A stretch of DNA of 64,000 bases, taken from positions 1-64,000 of the forward strand of contig JAGWPW010000004.1 in assembly GCA_028870315.1 (NCBI GenBank), read 5' to 3'. The stretch comes from Sphingomonadales bacterium. Lineage in GTDB: Bacteria > Pseudomonadota > Alphaproteobacteria > Sphingomonadales > Sphingomonadaceae. Positions 16,084 to 25,905 of this stretch are shown here, piece by piece; position 1 is the first letter of the stretch; every line of letters starts with the position of its first letter. The notes under the pieces were generated by a model. It did not search any database. It was not told where the DNA came from and worked only from the letters and a program-made list of their open reading frames with translations. A program made the position numbers and the translations under genes.

Positions 16084-17481
16084 TCAGAACCTGAACTGGC
16101 CGAACAGGCCGATCTCGTCATAGGCGCCGCTCGCGCCGGGACTGGCGCCGATCGTCCCGTTCTGCGTCGCGAGCGCACCGTTGGCCACCGCCTCGCGCTT
16201 GGCCACCAGCGCAAGATCGACGATCTGCACCGGCTCCCACTGCACCCCGAGATTGGCATAATGGTCGTGGACTGTGCTCGGCGCATCCAGCCGAGCGATG
16301 GCGCGCACCCTGTCGTAGCGGCCGAACACCGACCATTTGGGGGCAAGCTTCAGGCTGGCGAAAACCGACAGGCCCAGGCTTGAATCCTCGGTCGGGCTGT
16401 TCACGCTGTTATAGTCGCGCGCGTAATAGACTTCGCCGCCAAGCGTGAGGCGCCGGTCCTTGTAGCCGAGCGCGAGATCGGCGCGCCGCGCGGTATGATG
16501 GACGGGGGCGAAGGCGCCGGTGCTGTTCACCGCTTTGCCGAGATGGCCGGCATAGCCGCCGGCTGCCGCGAAGAAGCCCGCATATTCCGCCGCGATCCGC
16601 CCCTCGAAATCGACATGGCGGGTGATGCGGACATCGCCGAAGCCTCCGCCATCGACCGCCGACAGCTGGTAGGAAATCGCGCCATCGGCCAGCTTGCCCA
16701 GCACATGCACTCCCCAATCGGCGGTGTTGCCAAGCTTCAGGCGATCGACCAGCGTGTTTTCGATCTGGCGATAGCCGTAGCGGCTTTCGATATAGCCGAT
16801 CCACGGCAGCGGCGCGGCGCCAAGCCGCAGCGTCAGCGCCGGCGCGAGACGCGCCTGAAGATAGGCATTCTTGACAAGGAACACCCGCGCGCCGGGGCTT
16901 GCCGTGGCTGCGCCATTGGCAGCGCCGCCCGCGCTCGTCGTCGTCGATCCCAGGACATTGCGCACATCGGCGAGCACGCTTGCCGAAAACACCGGATCGA
17001 ACTGGTGATCGACCCCGAAATAGAGCCGTTTGATGTTGAAGCCCATGCCCTCGGCCGGCACCGGTGCGCCATCCGCGGTCTGGTGGATGGTGCTTTCGTT
17101 GAAGAAGGCGGCGAGGTGAAAGCTGGTCGCCGCCGGGACGGCGCTTGCCGCCGCGGGCACGGGGCCTTCCTTCGTGCTCGCGGTGCCGACGGCGGGCGGC
17201 GGCGCCGCAGGCTCGTCGCCATGCGCGGGCGCGGCGGTTGGCGCGACGGGGGCAGCCGGGTGCAACAAGGCGGCGATCGCCGCGTCCTCCTCGGCGACCC
17301 GCTGCTTCAGCGCGTCGATCTGCGCCTGCTGCCGGCGGAGTTCGGTCGTGGCGATCCGCAGCGCCGAAGCCAGCCGCGCGGGCTCGGCGCGCGCATCGGG
17401 GCTGCTGCGCGCAAGCGCGGCGTGCGGGCCGCCGATCGCGGCGGCAAGTGCGAGGAGGGTCATGCCGGCCTGGGTACGCAC
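16084..17481 (-). CDS. Outer-membrane porin-like protein with N-terminal coiled coil
   Basis: A 465-residue exported beta-barrel protein. GTG 17481 is chosen because GGAGGAGAA lies directly upstream and it opens a signal peptide ([17 protein letters not shown], cleavage after HAALA). Residues about 30-65 form a short coiled coil ([20 protein letters not shown]), then an Ala/Pro-rich linker, then a long beta-rich domain ending in Phe ([10 protein letters not shown]), as outer-membrane barrels do. It resembles OprO/OprP-type porins, which take up anions or solutes; specificity is not evident. The promoter region upstream holds repeat copy C further out. Confidence 0.8.
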   Translation of the reverse strand: MRTQAGMTLLALAAAIGGPHAALARSSPDARAEPARLASALRIATTELRRQQAQIDALKQRVAEEDAAIAALLHPAAPVAPTAAPAHGDEPAAPPPAVGTASTKEGPVPAAASAVPAATSFHLAAFFNESTIHQTADGAPVPAEGMGFNIKRLYFGVDHQFDPVFSASVLADVRNVLGSTTTSAGGAANGAATASPGARVFLVKNAYLQARLAPALTLRLGAAPLPWIGYIESRYGYRQIENTLVDRLKLGNTADWGVHVLGKLADGAISYQLSAVDGGGFGDVRITRHVDFEGRIAAEYAGFFAAAGGYAGHLGKAVNSTGAFAPVHHTARRADLALGYKDRRLTLGGEVYYARDYNSVNSPTEDSSLGLSVFASLKLAPKWSVFGRYDRVRAIARLDAPSTVHDHYANLGVQWEPVQIVDLALVAKREAVANGALATQNGTIGASPGASGAYDEIGLFGQFRF

Positions 17482-17689
17482 GCAACTTCTCCTCCCGCCG
17501 GCAAGCGTCGCCGGGCGATCGCCGATCACCTGTCGGGAAGCTCCCGCACATATGTCTATCGAAATGGTAGATATTTTCGCGCGAGGGAAGCAAGGAAATT
17601 TATCAAGTGAAAGAGTAGAGATTTACACAGGCATCGTCAGGGCAGTCGCCCGAACCCCGGGCAGCGCTGGCCGCATTTCGGCGCGATGG
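17482..17689 (-). other. Porin upstream region
   Basis: Non-coding gap of 313 bases to the next gene; the part nearest the porin is AT-rich (GATATTTTCGCGCGAG, AGGAAATTTATC) and contains a small imperfect dyad TATCTACC...GATAGA near 17555-17575. It probably holds the porin promoter, but no convincing -35/-10 pair could be fixed. The fragment near 17675 (CATTTCGGCGCGATGGCC) looks like the eroded end of a further repeat copy. Confidence 0.4.
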
Positions 17690-17797
17690 CCTGTGGCACA
17701 GGGCGTGATTTCGGAAATCACGCTTTGTGCCACAGGACTTTGTTATCGCATCGCTTTTTACCGAAAACCGGTGCCCGCTTTGCGGCGCGATGCGCTA
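17690..17797 (+). repeat. Dispersed two-module palindromic repeat, copy C
   Basis: The hairpin arms CCTGTGGCACAGGGCGTGA and TCACGCTTTGTGCCACAGG pair with only two mismatches, around TTTCGGAAA. The right module runs from ACTTTGTTATCGCATCGC to GGCGCGATGCGCTAG. The terminal CTA (17795-17797) is the stop codon of the minus-strand phosphodiesterase gene. Confidence 0.88.
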
Positions 17798-18640
17798 GCT
17801 CCTTTCGGTGAACATCCCGGCGATCATCGCGCGTGTGCCCTCGTTCCAGCGCGCCAGCGGGTTCGCCTCGCTGGTGATGAGCAGATGGCTGGTGAGCTGG
17901 GTGCCGTCCCAGTGATGCAGCGCGAAGCCCGGAGGCTCGTCGGTGATGATCACGCGATCGTCGGGCCGGGCCGGGTCCATCGGCGCGAAGTCCAGCGCCA
18001 CCGCGGCCGCGGTCGAGGGGCAGATGGTGACGGTATGGCCGCGCCAGCGGGTGGTGGCGGCGCGGTGGACATGGCCGGTGGTGATACCGACGATCTGGGC
18101 ATGGCCGGCGATCGCCCCGGCGAAGCGGTCGAGCCACGCCTCGTCGAGGTCGGGGTCCATCCAGGCGATGCCGCTGGCGAAGGGCGGGTGGTGCATCGCG
18201 ATCAGTGTCGGCGTGGTGGGCCGGGCGGCGAGCTGTTCGGAAAGCCAGCGCGCGCGCGCGCCGCAGAAGGCGCCGCCATGGCGGCCGGGCTCGAAAGTAT
18301 CGAGCATGAGGATGCACAAGCCTTCCGCCTCGATCGCATATTGGACGAAGCCGTCATGCATTCCCGCTGCCGGGAAAGCGGCAATCAGCGTGTCGCGCTG
18401 GTCGTGGTTTCCGGGGATCGGCCAGCAGGGAACGCCGAGCGGCGCCAGCGTCGCGCGCAGCGTCGCGAAGCTTTCGGCATCGCCGAATTCGGTGAGATCG
18501 CCGGTCAGCAGCATGAGGTCGGGGCGCTGCGGCGCCGCGGCGATCCGGCCAAGCGCCTGGCGCAGCCGCAGGAGGTTGAGTTCGGGATCGGCCTTGCGGT
18601 CGAAACCGATGTGAATATCGGTGAGCTGGCCGATCAGCAT
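17795..18640 (-). CDS. Class III metallophosphoesterase (CpdA/GpdQ-like cyclic nucleotide phosphodiesterase)
   Basis: A 281-residue dinuclear-metal phosphodiesterase. All motifs of the CpdA/GpdQ group are present: DIHIGFD at residues 8-14, LTGDLTEFGD near 47, PGNHDQRD near 80, MHHPPF near 150 and GHVHR near 190. Known relatives hydrolyse 3',5'-cAMP or glycerophosphodiesters. Ribosome site GAGGAGAG precedes ATG 18640, which is 34 bases after the decaheme cytochrome stop, so it is probably the last gene of the same operon. An enzyme able to destroy a cyclic nucleotide beside an oxidoreductase with two cNMP-binding domains suggests feedback. Its stop is inside repeat copy C. Confidence 0.88.
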   Translation of the reverse strand: MLIGQLTDIHIGFDRKADPELNLLRLRQALGRIAAAPQRPDLMLLTGDLTEFGDAESFATLRATLAPLGVPCWPIPGNHDQRDTLIAAFPAAGMHDGFVQYAIEAEGLCILMLDTFEPGRHGGAFCGARARWLSEQLAARPTTPTLIAMHHPPFASGIAWMDPDLDEAWLDRFAGAIAGHAQIVGITTGHVHRAATTRWRGHTVTICPSTAAAVALDFAPMDPARPDDRVIITDEPPGFALHHWDGTQLTSHLLITSEANPLARWNEGTRAMIAGMFTERS

Positions 18641-18674
18641 TCTCGCACTCTCCTCGCGGCGCGGTCTCGCCGGA

Positions 18675-20414
18675 TCACCCCTGCCGTCGCCGGATGTTCA
18701 CCGCCAGCGCCGGCGCCAGCCGCGATGTGTGATAGGAATGGCACATGACGCAAGTGGAGGGAATCTTCGGCTTGCTCGCCGCCTCGCCAAGATGGCAGCT
18801 GCGGCATTCGGCCAGTCTGGGCAGCAGGACATCGCTGGCGGAGGCCGAGTTTGCCGCCGCGTGGCATTCGGCGCAGCGCGTCTGGCGATGCGCTTCATGG
18901 TCGAACCAGCCATCGGGCAGGTAGCGCGCGGTCTGCGTCACCGGCCGCACCGCAAGCTTGCCGCCGCGCATCTCGGGCTTGTGGCATTCGCCGCAGATGC
19001 CGTCGGGCGCCATCGCCCGCGCGACCGCGCCGCCGGGGGTGAAGCGGGCGTGATAAAGCCCGCCATTGGCATAGCTCGCGCCGAAATCGCCGGGACGCCC
19101 GCGCGTGTCGTCGAGCGGGGTGACGGGCGTGGCCATGTTCGAAAGCTGCGCTTCCATCTGCGCGACATCGCCATGCCGCAGCTTGAGGAAGGTGCCGCCG
19201 ACGCGCGCGAACACGAGGCTGTGGCAGGCTTCGCAATCGCGCTCCATGTCGATGGGCCGGAAGCCGACCCCATCCGGGCTGCGCTGGTGGCAGTCGGCGC
19301 AGTCGAGCGCATGGCCCAAGCCGCGCGCCTCGCCGAGATCGATCGCCATCCGCGCGACCCCGCCCATGCGGTCGAGGTGGGCGCGGTGCGAGAAGGTGAG
19401 CCCGCTGTCCTCATGCGGATGGTCGGCGAGCGAGACGAGGCTGCGCTGACGGGTTTCGGCATTGGTCACGACAGAAGCGCGGAATTCGGGATGCAGCGTG
19501 CCGAAATCGGCGGCATCGCCCAGCTTCGTATCGGCAAGCCGGTCCTTGAGCCCGGCATGGCAATCGGCACAGAACTGCTGGCGCGGCGCTTCCATCGCCT
19601 TCATGCCCTGGTGTTCGACATGGCAATCGATGCAGGCGCCCGGTCCTTCATGGCCGAAGGCATGGCCCACCCCCTGGAGGACGCGGGCGCCAAGGCCCGC
19701 CGGCGCGCGCGCCTCGGCAAGGCGGCCGGCCGGGGCGTGGTCGTGGACATCGCGGTGGCACGCGACGCAGGTTTCGCTGCTTACCGGCTGGAAAGGCTTG
19801 ACGTGGCACGCCTCGCAGCGGTTCGACAGCATGTGATGGGCAAGCGACAGCGCGCCGGGGTTCCACGCCTTGTCGCCGATGACATGCCCTGTCGCATTCG
19901 CCGCCCGCACGCGCGTGCCGTCCTGCGCCAGGGTGAGGTGGCTGGCGATCGGCAGCACCAGGAACACCGCGAGGATCAGCGCGAACAGCGCCCAGGCGAG
20001 CGGGCGTTTGCCCGGCATCACCGCGGCGAGCGCGAAGCCCGCCTTGTCGTCGGCGGGATCGGGGCGGACCTGCGCGGCGCCCTCGATCTCGACGAGGACC
20101 ATGCCATCGGCCTCGCGCGAGATCGTCACCGGGGTCGACCCGAAGCGCAGCTCGGCGCCCGCATCGGCGTCGATTACCGCCTCGGTCACCTGCCGGCCGT
20201 CGAGCGCGAAGCCGCGGTCGCCGACCGCGCGCACGGTGATCCGCCGGCCGGCCGCGGTCAGCGTCGCGTGCCAGGGTTCGACCGCGAGATCGGGCAGATG
20301 CAGGTCGTTCTCGCCGGCGCGGCCGATGGCAAGCGTATCGCCCGCAACCTCGCGGTCGCGCGCGATGCGGCGCCCGTCGGCGGTATAATCGATCTGCCGC
20401 AGCCGAAAGCCCAT
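18675..20414 (-). CDS. FHA domain-transmembrane-decaheme cytochrome c fusion
   Basis: A 579-residue fusion. Residues about 1-110 form an FHA-like domain (TLAIGRAGENDLHLPDLAVE), normally a phosphothreonine reader; the usual Ser before Arg-x-x-His is not evident (EPWHATL). One membrane helix follows (about 133-157, WALFALILAVFLVLPIASHL), then a region with ten CxxCH heme sites: CEACH, CVACH, CIDCH, CADCH, CADCH, CEACH, CGECH, CAECH, CRSCH, CVMCH. This places FHA in the cytoplasm and ten c-hemes in the periplasm. The heme part resembles cytochrome c3/c7-like multiheme proteins. The gene is preceded closely by the cytochrome b gene (5-base gap). A role as a signal-gated periplasmic electron store or conduit is inference. 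Confidence 0.85.
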   Translation of the reverse strand: MGFRLRQIDYTADGRRIARDREVAGDTLAIGRAGENDLHLPDLAVEPWHATLTAAGRRITVRAVGDRGFALDGRQVTEAVIDADAGAELRFGSTPVTISREADGMVLVEIEGAAQVRPDPADDKAGFALAAVMPGKRPLAWALFALILAVFLVLPIASHLTLAQDGTRVRAANATGHVIGDKAWNPGALSLAHHMLSNRCEACHVKPFQPVSSETCVACHRDVHDHAPAGRLAEARAPAGLGARVLQGVGHAFGHEGPGACIDCHVEHQGMKAMEAPRQQFCADCHAGLKDRLADTKLGDAADFGTLHPEFRASVVTNAETRQRSLVSLADHPHEDSGLTFSHRAHLDRMGGVARMAIDLGEARGLGHALDCADCHQRSPDGVGFRPIDMERDCEACHSLVFARVGGTFLKLRHGDVAQMEAQLSNMATPVTPLDDTRGRPGDFGASYANGGLYHARFTPGGAVARAMAPDGICGECHKPEMRGGKLAVRPVTQTARYLPDGWFDHEAHRQTRCAECHAAANSASASDVLLPRLAECRSCHLGEAASKPKIPSTCVMCHSYHTSRLAPALAVNIRRRQG

Positions 20415-20419
20415 GACGC

Positions 20420-21283
20420 CTACCCGTAGTAGAAGACGCTGACGATATGCGCGGCAAGCGCGGCGATCAGCGCGACGGTGAGCGGGATGTGCACATAGAG
20501 CCAGACTTCGAGCAGCGCGCGCAGCTGCATCTGCCGGCGCATTTTTTCGAGCAGCGCGCGGCGGCGGCCGAGCAGGCTGCGCACCCGCGCCAGCGCCGCC
20601 GGATCGGCCTGCGAGCCCTCAAGCCCCGCGAGCGCGGCAAGCGTCGCGCAATCGGGCGCATGGCCCGAAAGCCGCCGCCGCAGCCCGGCGGCAAACGGGC
20701 TCTGCGCCATCGCCTCGCGCACGCGCTCGGCCTCTGTGCCGGGGAGGGGCTGCGCGGCATCGCCGAGCTGCCGGTCGATCGCGCGCAGCCCCTCGACCAT
20801 TTCGGGCTGGGTCTGCTCGCCCTCGCCGCGGCTGAGGCTGGCGGGAAGCGCGGCATAGACCGAAATGCCATAGACCCCCGAGAGGATGACCAGCATCATC
20901 AAGGTCCAGGCCAGCGTCGCAAGGTTCAAGCCGAGCCTGAGCCCGGTGTGCAGCGTGGCGATGACGATCAACGCAAGGCCGAGCCAGACATGCGCCGAGG
21001 TCCAGGCCTTGAGCGACCAGCGCCCGCGCGTCATCGCCCGCTTGCGGATGCCGAGCAGCGCCAGCCAGGCGATGATGAGCGCGCCGATCGTGCCCAGCGT
21101 ATAGCCGAACCACGTTCCGCCATAAGGGCCGGGGGCGGCGGGAATGAAAAGGAAGCCGGCAAGCGCCAGCAGCGCCAGCACCAGCCCGATCTTGAGCCAG
21201 CGGAACCGGCGATGCCGCAGGAAGCTTTCATGCGCGCCCGGCCGGTTGGCCCGGCCGACGGGTGCGGCGGAGCGGGTGGCCAT
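20420..21283 (-). CDS. Membrane cytochrome b-type protein
   Basis: A 287-residue inner-membrane protein. Helices are seen near residues 32-50, 58-80, 92-112, 118-140 and 258-280. His residues sit in pairs suited to two b-hemes: SAHVWLGLALIVIATLHTG, and VHIPLTVALIAALAAHIVS at the C-terminus. A cytoplasmic insert of about 110 residues, rich in Arg and Ala, separates the two His-bearing halves. The start overlaps the stop of the flavoprotein gene (ATGA), so subunits are probably made together. Likely role: passing electrons between the cytoplasmic flavin/ferredoxin protein or quinone pool and the periplasmic decaheme protein. Confidence 0.8.
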   Translation of the reverse strand: MATRSAAPVGRANRPGAHESFLRHRRFRWLKIGLVLALLALAGFLFIPAAPGPYGGTWFGYTLGTIGALIIAWLALLGIRKRAMTRGRWSLKAWTSAHVWLGLALIVIATLHTGLRLGLNLATLAWTLMMLVILSGVYGISVYAALPASLSRGEGEQTQPEMVEGLRAIDRQLGDAAQPLPGTEAERVREAMAQSPFAAGLRRRLSGHAPDCATLAALAGLEGSQADPAALARVRSLLGRRRALLEKMRRQMQLRALLEVWLYVHIPLTVALIAALAAHIVSVFYYG

Positions 21284-23835
21284 CACTCCTGCTCCTCGAG
21301 CCGGGCGACGGTCAGGAAGCCCTCGGGCGCGACGCGGATCGCCGCCCCGGTCGGGCAGGCGCGCACGCAGGCCGGCCCGCCCTCGATGCCTGAGCACATG
21401 TCGCATTTGATTGCCTTCTTGGGGGCATCGACCCCCGCCGGCATATGCTTCTTGCGCCACTTCTTCGAAGGCTCGCCCGGGCCGGGGCCGGCGCCGAACA
21501 GCAGCCACGAGAGCAGCGGCGGCTTTTTCGGCGGCACGCTGTCCATGCGGATCACGCCATAGGGGCAATTCCTCTGGCAATTGCCGCAGCCGATGCAGGT
21601 CTCGTCGATGAACACCTCGCCGTCGGGGCCGCGCTTGATCGCGTTGGGCGGGCAATCGGCCATGCAATGCGGATGCTCGCAATGCCGGCAACTGGTGGGA
21701 ACATGGAGATGGGCATAGGTCTTGCCCGCCTCGCGGTTCAGGCGCGACAGGCCTTCGTGGCTGTCGGCGCAGGCCTTTTCGCAATTGTCGCAGCCGACGC
21801 AGAGCTTCTCGTCGATGAGCAGCACATCGGTCGCCTCGCCGATGCCGTTATCGACGAGAAACTGCGCGGTCTCGGAATACATGTCGACCGCGCCCGAAAA
21901 GCTTTCCTTGCGGCGCTCGATGAAGCTGTTGACCTGCTGGCGCCCGCGCATGTCCTCGCGCGCCTTGGCCATCAACGCGGGCTTGGCCGCGAGCAGCCGC
22001 GCGAAGCGATCGCCGGGCACGCGGATCACCTCGGACTTGACCGCCGCCTTCACCGTCGCGTTGCGCGGCAGCCCGTCGATCAGCGCCATCTCGCCGACAT
22101 AGGAGCCGGCGGGAAGATAGGAGAGGAACACCGGCCGCCCGCCGATCATCCGCTCGACGATCATCGAGCCGACGCGGATGACGAAGATGTCGTTGTCCTC
22201 CCCGCCCTCGGTGATGATCGCCTCGCCCGCCTTGACCTGCATGATCTTCGCGCCGTCGACCACATCGGCGACATCGGCGGGGCTGAGCCCCGAGCCGAGC
22301 ATCTGGAGGAGCTGGCGTTCGGTCGAGATGCGTTCGATCGCGCGCTTCGCGCTGGGCACCTGGCTTTGCAGCTTGAGCGCGGCATTGCGCGAGATCTCGA
22401 CGCAGATCGCGTCCTCGGCCGCAACCACCGTCGCCCCGCGCTTGCGTCCCGAGATCAGCCCGACCTCGCCGAAGATCGAGCCGGTGCCGATCGGCACCAC
22501 CCTGGTTGTGTCCTGCGGATCGACGCGGACATGGACCGAGCCCTCGGCGATCGCGAAAAGCGAGGAGCCGGGTGCGTTTCTTTCGAAGATCGTCTCGCCC
22601 CGGCGATACTGGCGCACGGTCGAATCGAGCATGAACTCGCGCATCTGGAGCGGGCTCATCGCTTCGAGAATGCTGATCCGCGTGCGCAGCAGTTCGAGCC
22701 AGTCATCGACGCTGCGCCGCGGCGCAATGTCGCGGAACCGCGCTTCGAGCAGGGGTTCGTCGGCGGGCTTGAGCGTGGTGTTGCCATTGATGAACTCGAC
22801 GACGTCATAGCCCTGGTTCATGCAATGCTTGATCAGCGGATAGCCCGCGAGCGCGCCGATCACGAAGATGCCGGGCGCGCTCGATTCGAAGACCGGCGAC
22901 AGCGTCGGGAAGGCCAGCCGGTCGTTCGAGGTGAACTCGATCCCGCAATTCTCGACGAAGGCGCGCGGCGGCGCCGAACCGATGCGGGCGATGATGCGGT
23001 CGCAGCGGATGCGCTCCTCGCCGTCGCGGGTGGCGAGCGTGATCCAGCCCGGCTCGATCGCCTTGGTCTCGGTCTCGTAGCGCACGGTGAGCTTGCCGGC
23101 CTCGTGGTCGGCGACCAGCGCCAGCGCATTGGGCTCCTTGGCGGTCGCGAAGCTTTCGCGGACATTGGCCGAACGCGGCGCGCGGTTGAGCACGGTGACG
23201 ACATTCTTCTGTGCCGGATCCTCGGCAAGCCCGCGCGCGTTCTCGATGCCGGCATCGCCGGTGCCGACGACGACGATATGCTCGTCGAGCACCGCATAGG
23301 GATCGTCGAGCTGATAGGTGACATGCGGCAGATCGGCGCCGGGGCAGCGCATCAGATTGGGATTGCCCTGCGTGCCGATGGCAAGGATCACCGTCTCGGC
23401 CTCGATGACCTCGCCATTGGTCAGCTCGATCGCATAGGGCGGCTCGTGGCGCTGGATTTCGGTGGTGCTGGTCGAGCCGTCGCGCGCGCGGCTGACGATT
23501 TTCTGGACCGAGCCGGCAATCGCCGGGCCGAGCCCGCGAATCGCCTTCACCTCGGCGTTGTACTTGACGTTGATCGCCAGCGACGCGGTCTTCTCGTTCC
23601 AGTTCTGGAGGATCGCCTCGCGCTTGCCCGCGTCGAACTCCTGGTCAGAACGCAGGATGAGCTGCGATGGCGTTGCCATCACATGCTTGCCCTTCTGGTA
23701 TTTGAAGATCGTGTCCGAGAGGTGATCGGTCTTTTCGAGCAGCACATGGCCAAGGCCGAGCGCGGCGGCGCGGCCGGCGGCGCTGAGTCCGGCAGGCCCC
23801 GAGCCGACGATCGCGATGCGAAACCGCTCTGCCAC
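21283..23835 (-). CDS. FAD oxidoreductase-(cNMP-binding)2-ferredoxin fusion protein
   Basis: An 850-residue cytoplasmic fusion. Residues about 1-330 are a thioredoxin-reductase-like flavoprotein with two dinucleotide folds (VGSGPAGLSAAG and VVVGTGDAGIENA) and no CxxC redox pair, as in YpdA-type enzymes. Two cyclic-nucleotide-binding domains follow; both keep the phosphate cassette (FGEVGLISGRKRGATV and VGEMALIDGLPRNATV, Glu and Arg present). The C-terminal 160 residues hold 16 Cys in DmsB-like spacing (CVGCDNCEKAC, CRHCEHPHCMADC, CIGCGNCQRNC, CDMCSGIEGGPACVRAC), enough for four [4Fe-4S] clusters. GTG 23835 is used because it begins just before the flavin fold. First gene of the operon with cytochrome b, decaheme protein and phosphodiesterase. 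Confidence 0.9.
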   Translation of the reverse strand: MAERFRIAIVGSGPAGLSAAGRAAALGLGHVLLEKTDHLSDTIFKYQKGKHVMATPSQLILRSDQEFDAGKREAILQNWNEKTASLAINVKYNAEVKAIRGLGPAIAGSVQKIVSRARDGSTSTTEIQRHEPPYAIELTNGEVIEAETVILAIGTQGNPNLMRCPGADLPHVTYQLDDPYAVLDEHIVVVGTGDAGIENARGLAEDPAQKNVVTVLNRAPRSANVRESFATAKEPNALALVADHEAGKLTVRYETETKAIEPGWITLATRDGEERIRCDRIIARIGSAPPRAFVENCGIEFTSNDRLAFPTLSPVFESSAPGIFVIGALAGYPLIKHCMNQGYDVVEFINGNTTLKPADEPLLEARFRDIAPRRSVDDWLELLRTRISILEAMSPLQMREFMLDSTVRQYRRGETIFERNAPGSSLFAIAEGSVHVRVDPQDTTRVVPIGTGSIFGEVGLISGRKRGATVVAAEDAICVEISRNAALKLQSQVPSAKRAIERISTERQLLQMLGSGLSPADVADVVDGAKIMQVKAGEAIITEGGEDNDIFVIRVGSMIVERMIGGRPVFLSYLPAGSYVGEMALIDGLPRNATVKAAVKSEVIRVPGDRFARLLAAKPALMAKAREDMRGRQQVNSFIERRKESFSGAVDMYSETAQFLVDNGIGEATDVLLIDEKLCVGCDNCEKACADSHEGLSRLNREAGKTYAHLHVPTSCRHCEHPHCMADCPPNAIKRGPDGEVFIDETCIGCGNCQRNCPYGVIRMDSVPPKKPPLLSWLLFGAGPGPGEPSKKWRKKHMPAGVDAPKKAIKCDMCSGIEGGPACVRACPTGAAIRVAPEGFLTVARLEEQE

Positions 23836-23948
23836 TGTGCCCCCCGTCCGCCGCCTTGCCCCTGCGGCTGATTGCAAACCGGCCCGCTTTGGGCGAAACC
23901 GGCCCCGCCTCCATAGCCGCAAAACCGCCCGGGCGAGAAACCGAAACA

Positions 23949-24839
23949 ATGCCAAAATCGAGCGCACTGCAAATAAATTCTGGCCGCATCGCCATAATTG
24001 TCGCCGGGCTGGTGCTGGCGGCGGCGCTGTGGATCGGTCATGCCCGCACGCCATCGGCGCCATCGGCGCCACCGCCCGCCACCCCCGCCCCGATGAGCGC
24101 GCCGCCGCCGCAGGATGCCGATGGCTGGCGGCGGCTCGGCGAGAGCCAATCCGGGGCCGGGCGTTATGCGGATGCGGTCGGCGCCTATGAAAAAGCGACC
24201 GCGCTCGCCCCCCAGCGCGCCGAGCTGTGGTCTGCGCTTGGCGAGGCGCGGGTGATGGCGAGCGCGCATGATCCGATGCCGCAGGCGGCGATCGACGATT
24301 TCGACCGCGCGATCGCCCGCGATGCCCGCGATCCGCGCGCGAGATATTTCCTTGCCGTCGCCCGCGATCTCAGGGGCGATCACCGCGGGGCGATCGCCGA
24401 CTGGCTGGCGCTGCTCGCCGATACCCCGCCTGGCGCGCCCTGGGAAGCCGATCTCAGGCGCACGATCGTCCAGGTCGGGCGGATCAACCACATCGCGGTC
24501 GCGGCCCGGCTCGCCGCGATCCGCCAGCCGCCGCCCGCCGTCCCCGCGCCGCCGCCGGCGCTCGCCGGCATTCCCGGCCCCACGACCGAGGACCTGCGTG
24601 CCGCCTCGGCGATTCCGCCCAGCCAGCAGCAGGCGATGGCGCAGGGCATGGTCGCCCAGCTCGAAGCGCGGCTCGCCGCCGACCCGCATAATGGCGAGGG
24701 CTGGGCAATGCTGGTGCGCAGCAAGCTGACGCTGGGCGGGCCGCAGGCGGCGGCGCAGACGCTCGACAAGGCGCTGGCCGCCGATCCCGCCGATGCCGCG
24801 ATGCTGCGCGCCGAGGCGCGGGCGATGGGGGTGCGGTGA
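23949..24839 (+). CDS. TPR protein, CcmH/NrfG (CcmI C-domain)-like
   Basis: A 296-residue protein with an N-terminal membrane anchor (residues about 16-32, IAIIVAGLVLAAALWIG), a Pro-rich linker, and tetratricopeptide units (DGWRRLGESQSGAGRYADAV, DPRARYFLAVARDLRGDHRG, NGEGWAMLVRSKLTLGG). This layout matches the periplasmic chaperone part of CcmI/NrfG, which holds apocytochrome c for heme attachment. It is divergent from the flavoprotein gene with a 113-base gap and may help mature the ten-heme cytochrome encoded there. ATG 23949 was chosen as the start that leaves a short cytoplasmic tail before the anchor. Confidence 0.82.
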   Translation: MPKSSALQINSGRIAIIVAGLVLAAALWIGHARTPSAPSAPPPATPAPMSAPPPQDADGWRRLGESQSGAGRYADAVGAYEKATALAPQRAELWSALGEARVMASAHDPMPQAAIDDFDRAIARDARDPRARYFLAVARDLRGDHRGAIADWLALLADTPPGAPWEADLRRTIVQVGRINHIAVAARLAAIRQPPPAVPAPPPALAGIPGPTTEDLRAASAIPPSQQQAMAQGMVAQLEARLAADPHNGEGWAMLVRSKLTLGGPQAAAQTLDKALAADPADAAMLRAEARAMGVR

Positions 24840-24903
24840 CGGGCGTTTCGAAGGTGGATCACGCCGCCGCCCGCCCCACTCTCGCATTTGCGCGATTTGC
24901 GCC

Positions 24904-24909
24904 TATAAA
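24904..24909 (+). promoter_or_regulatory. Possible -10 element giving a leaderless nadA mRNA
   Basis: TATAAA sits 6 bases before ATG 24916. If this is the -10 hexamer, transcription would begin at or next to the start codon, and no ribosome site is seen upstream of nadA. No good -35 is visible at 16-18 bases, so confidence is low. Confidence 0.3.
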
Positions 24910-24915
24910 ACGCGC

Positions 24916-25905
<990 letters not shown>

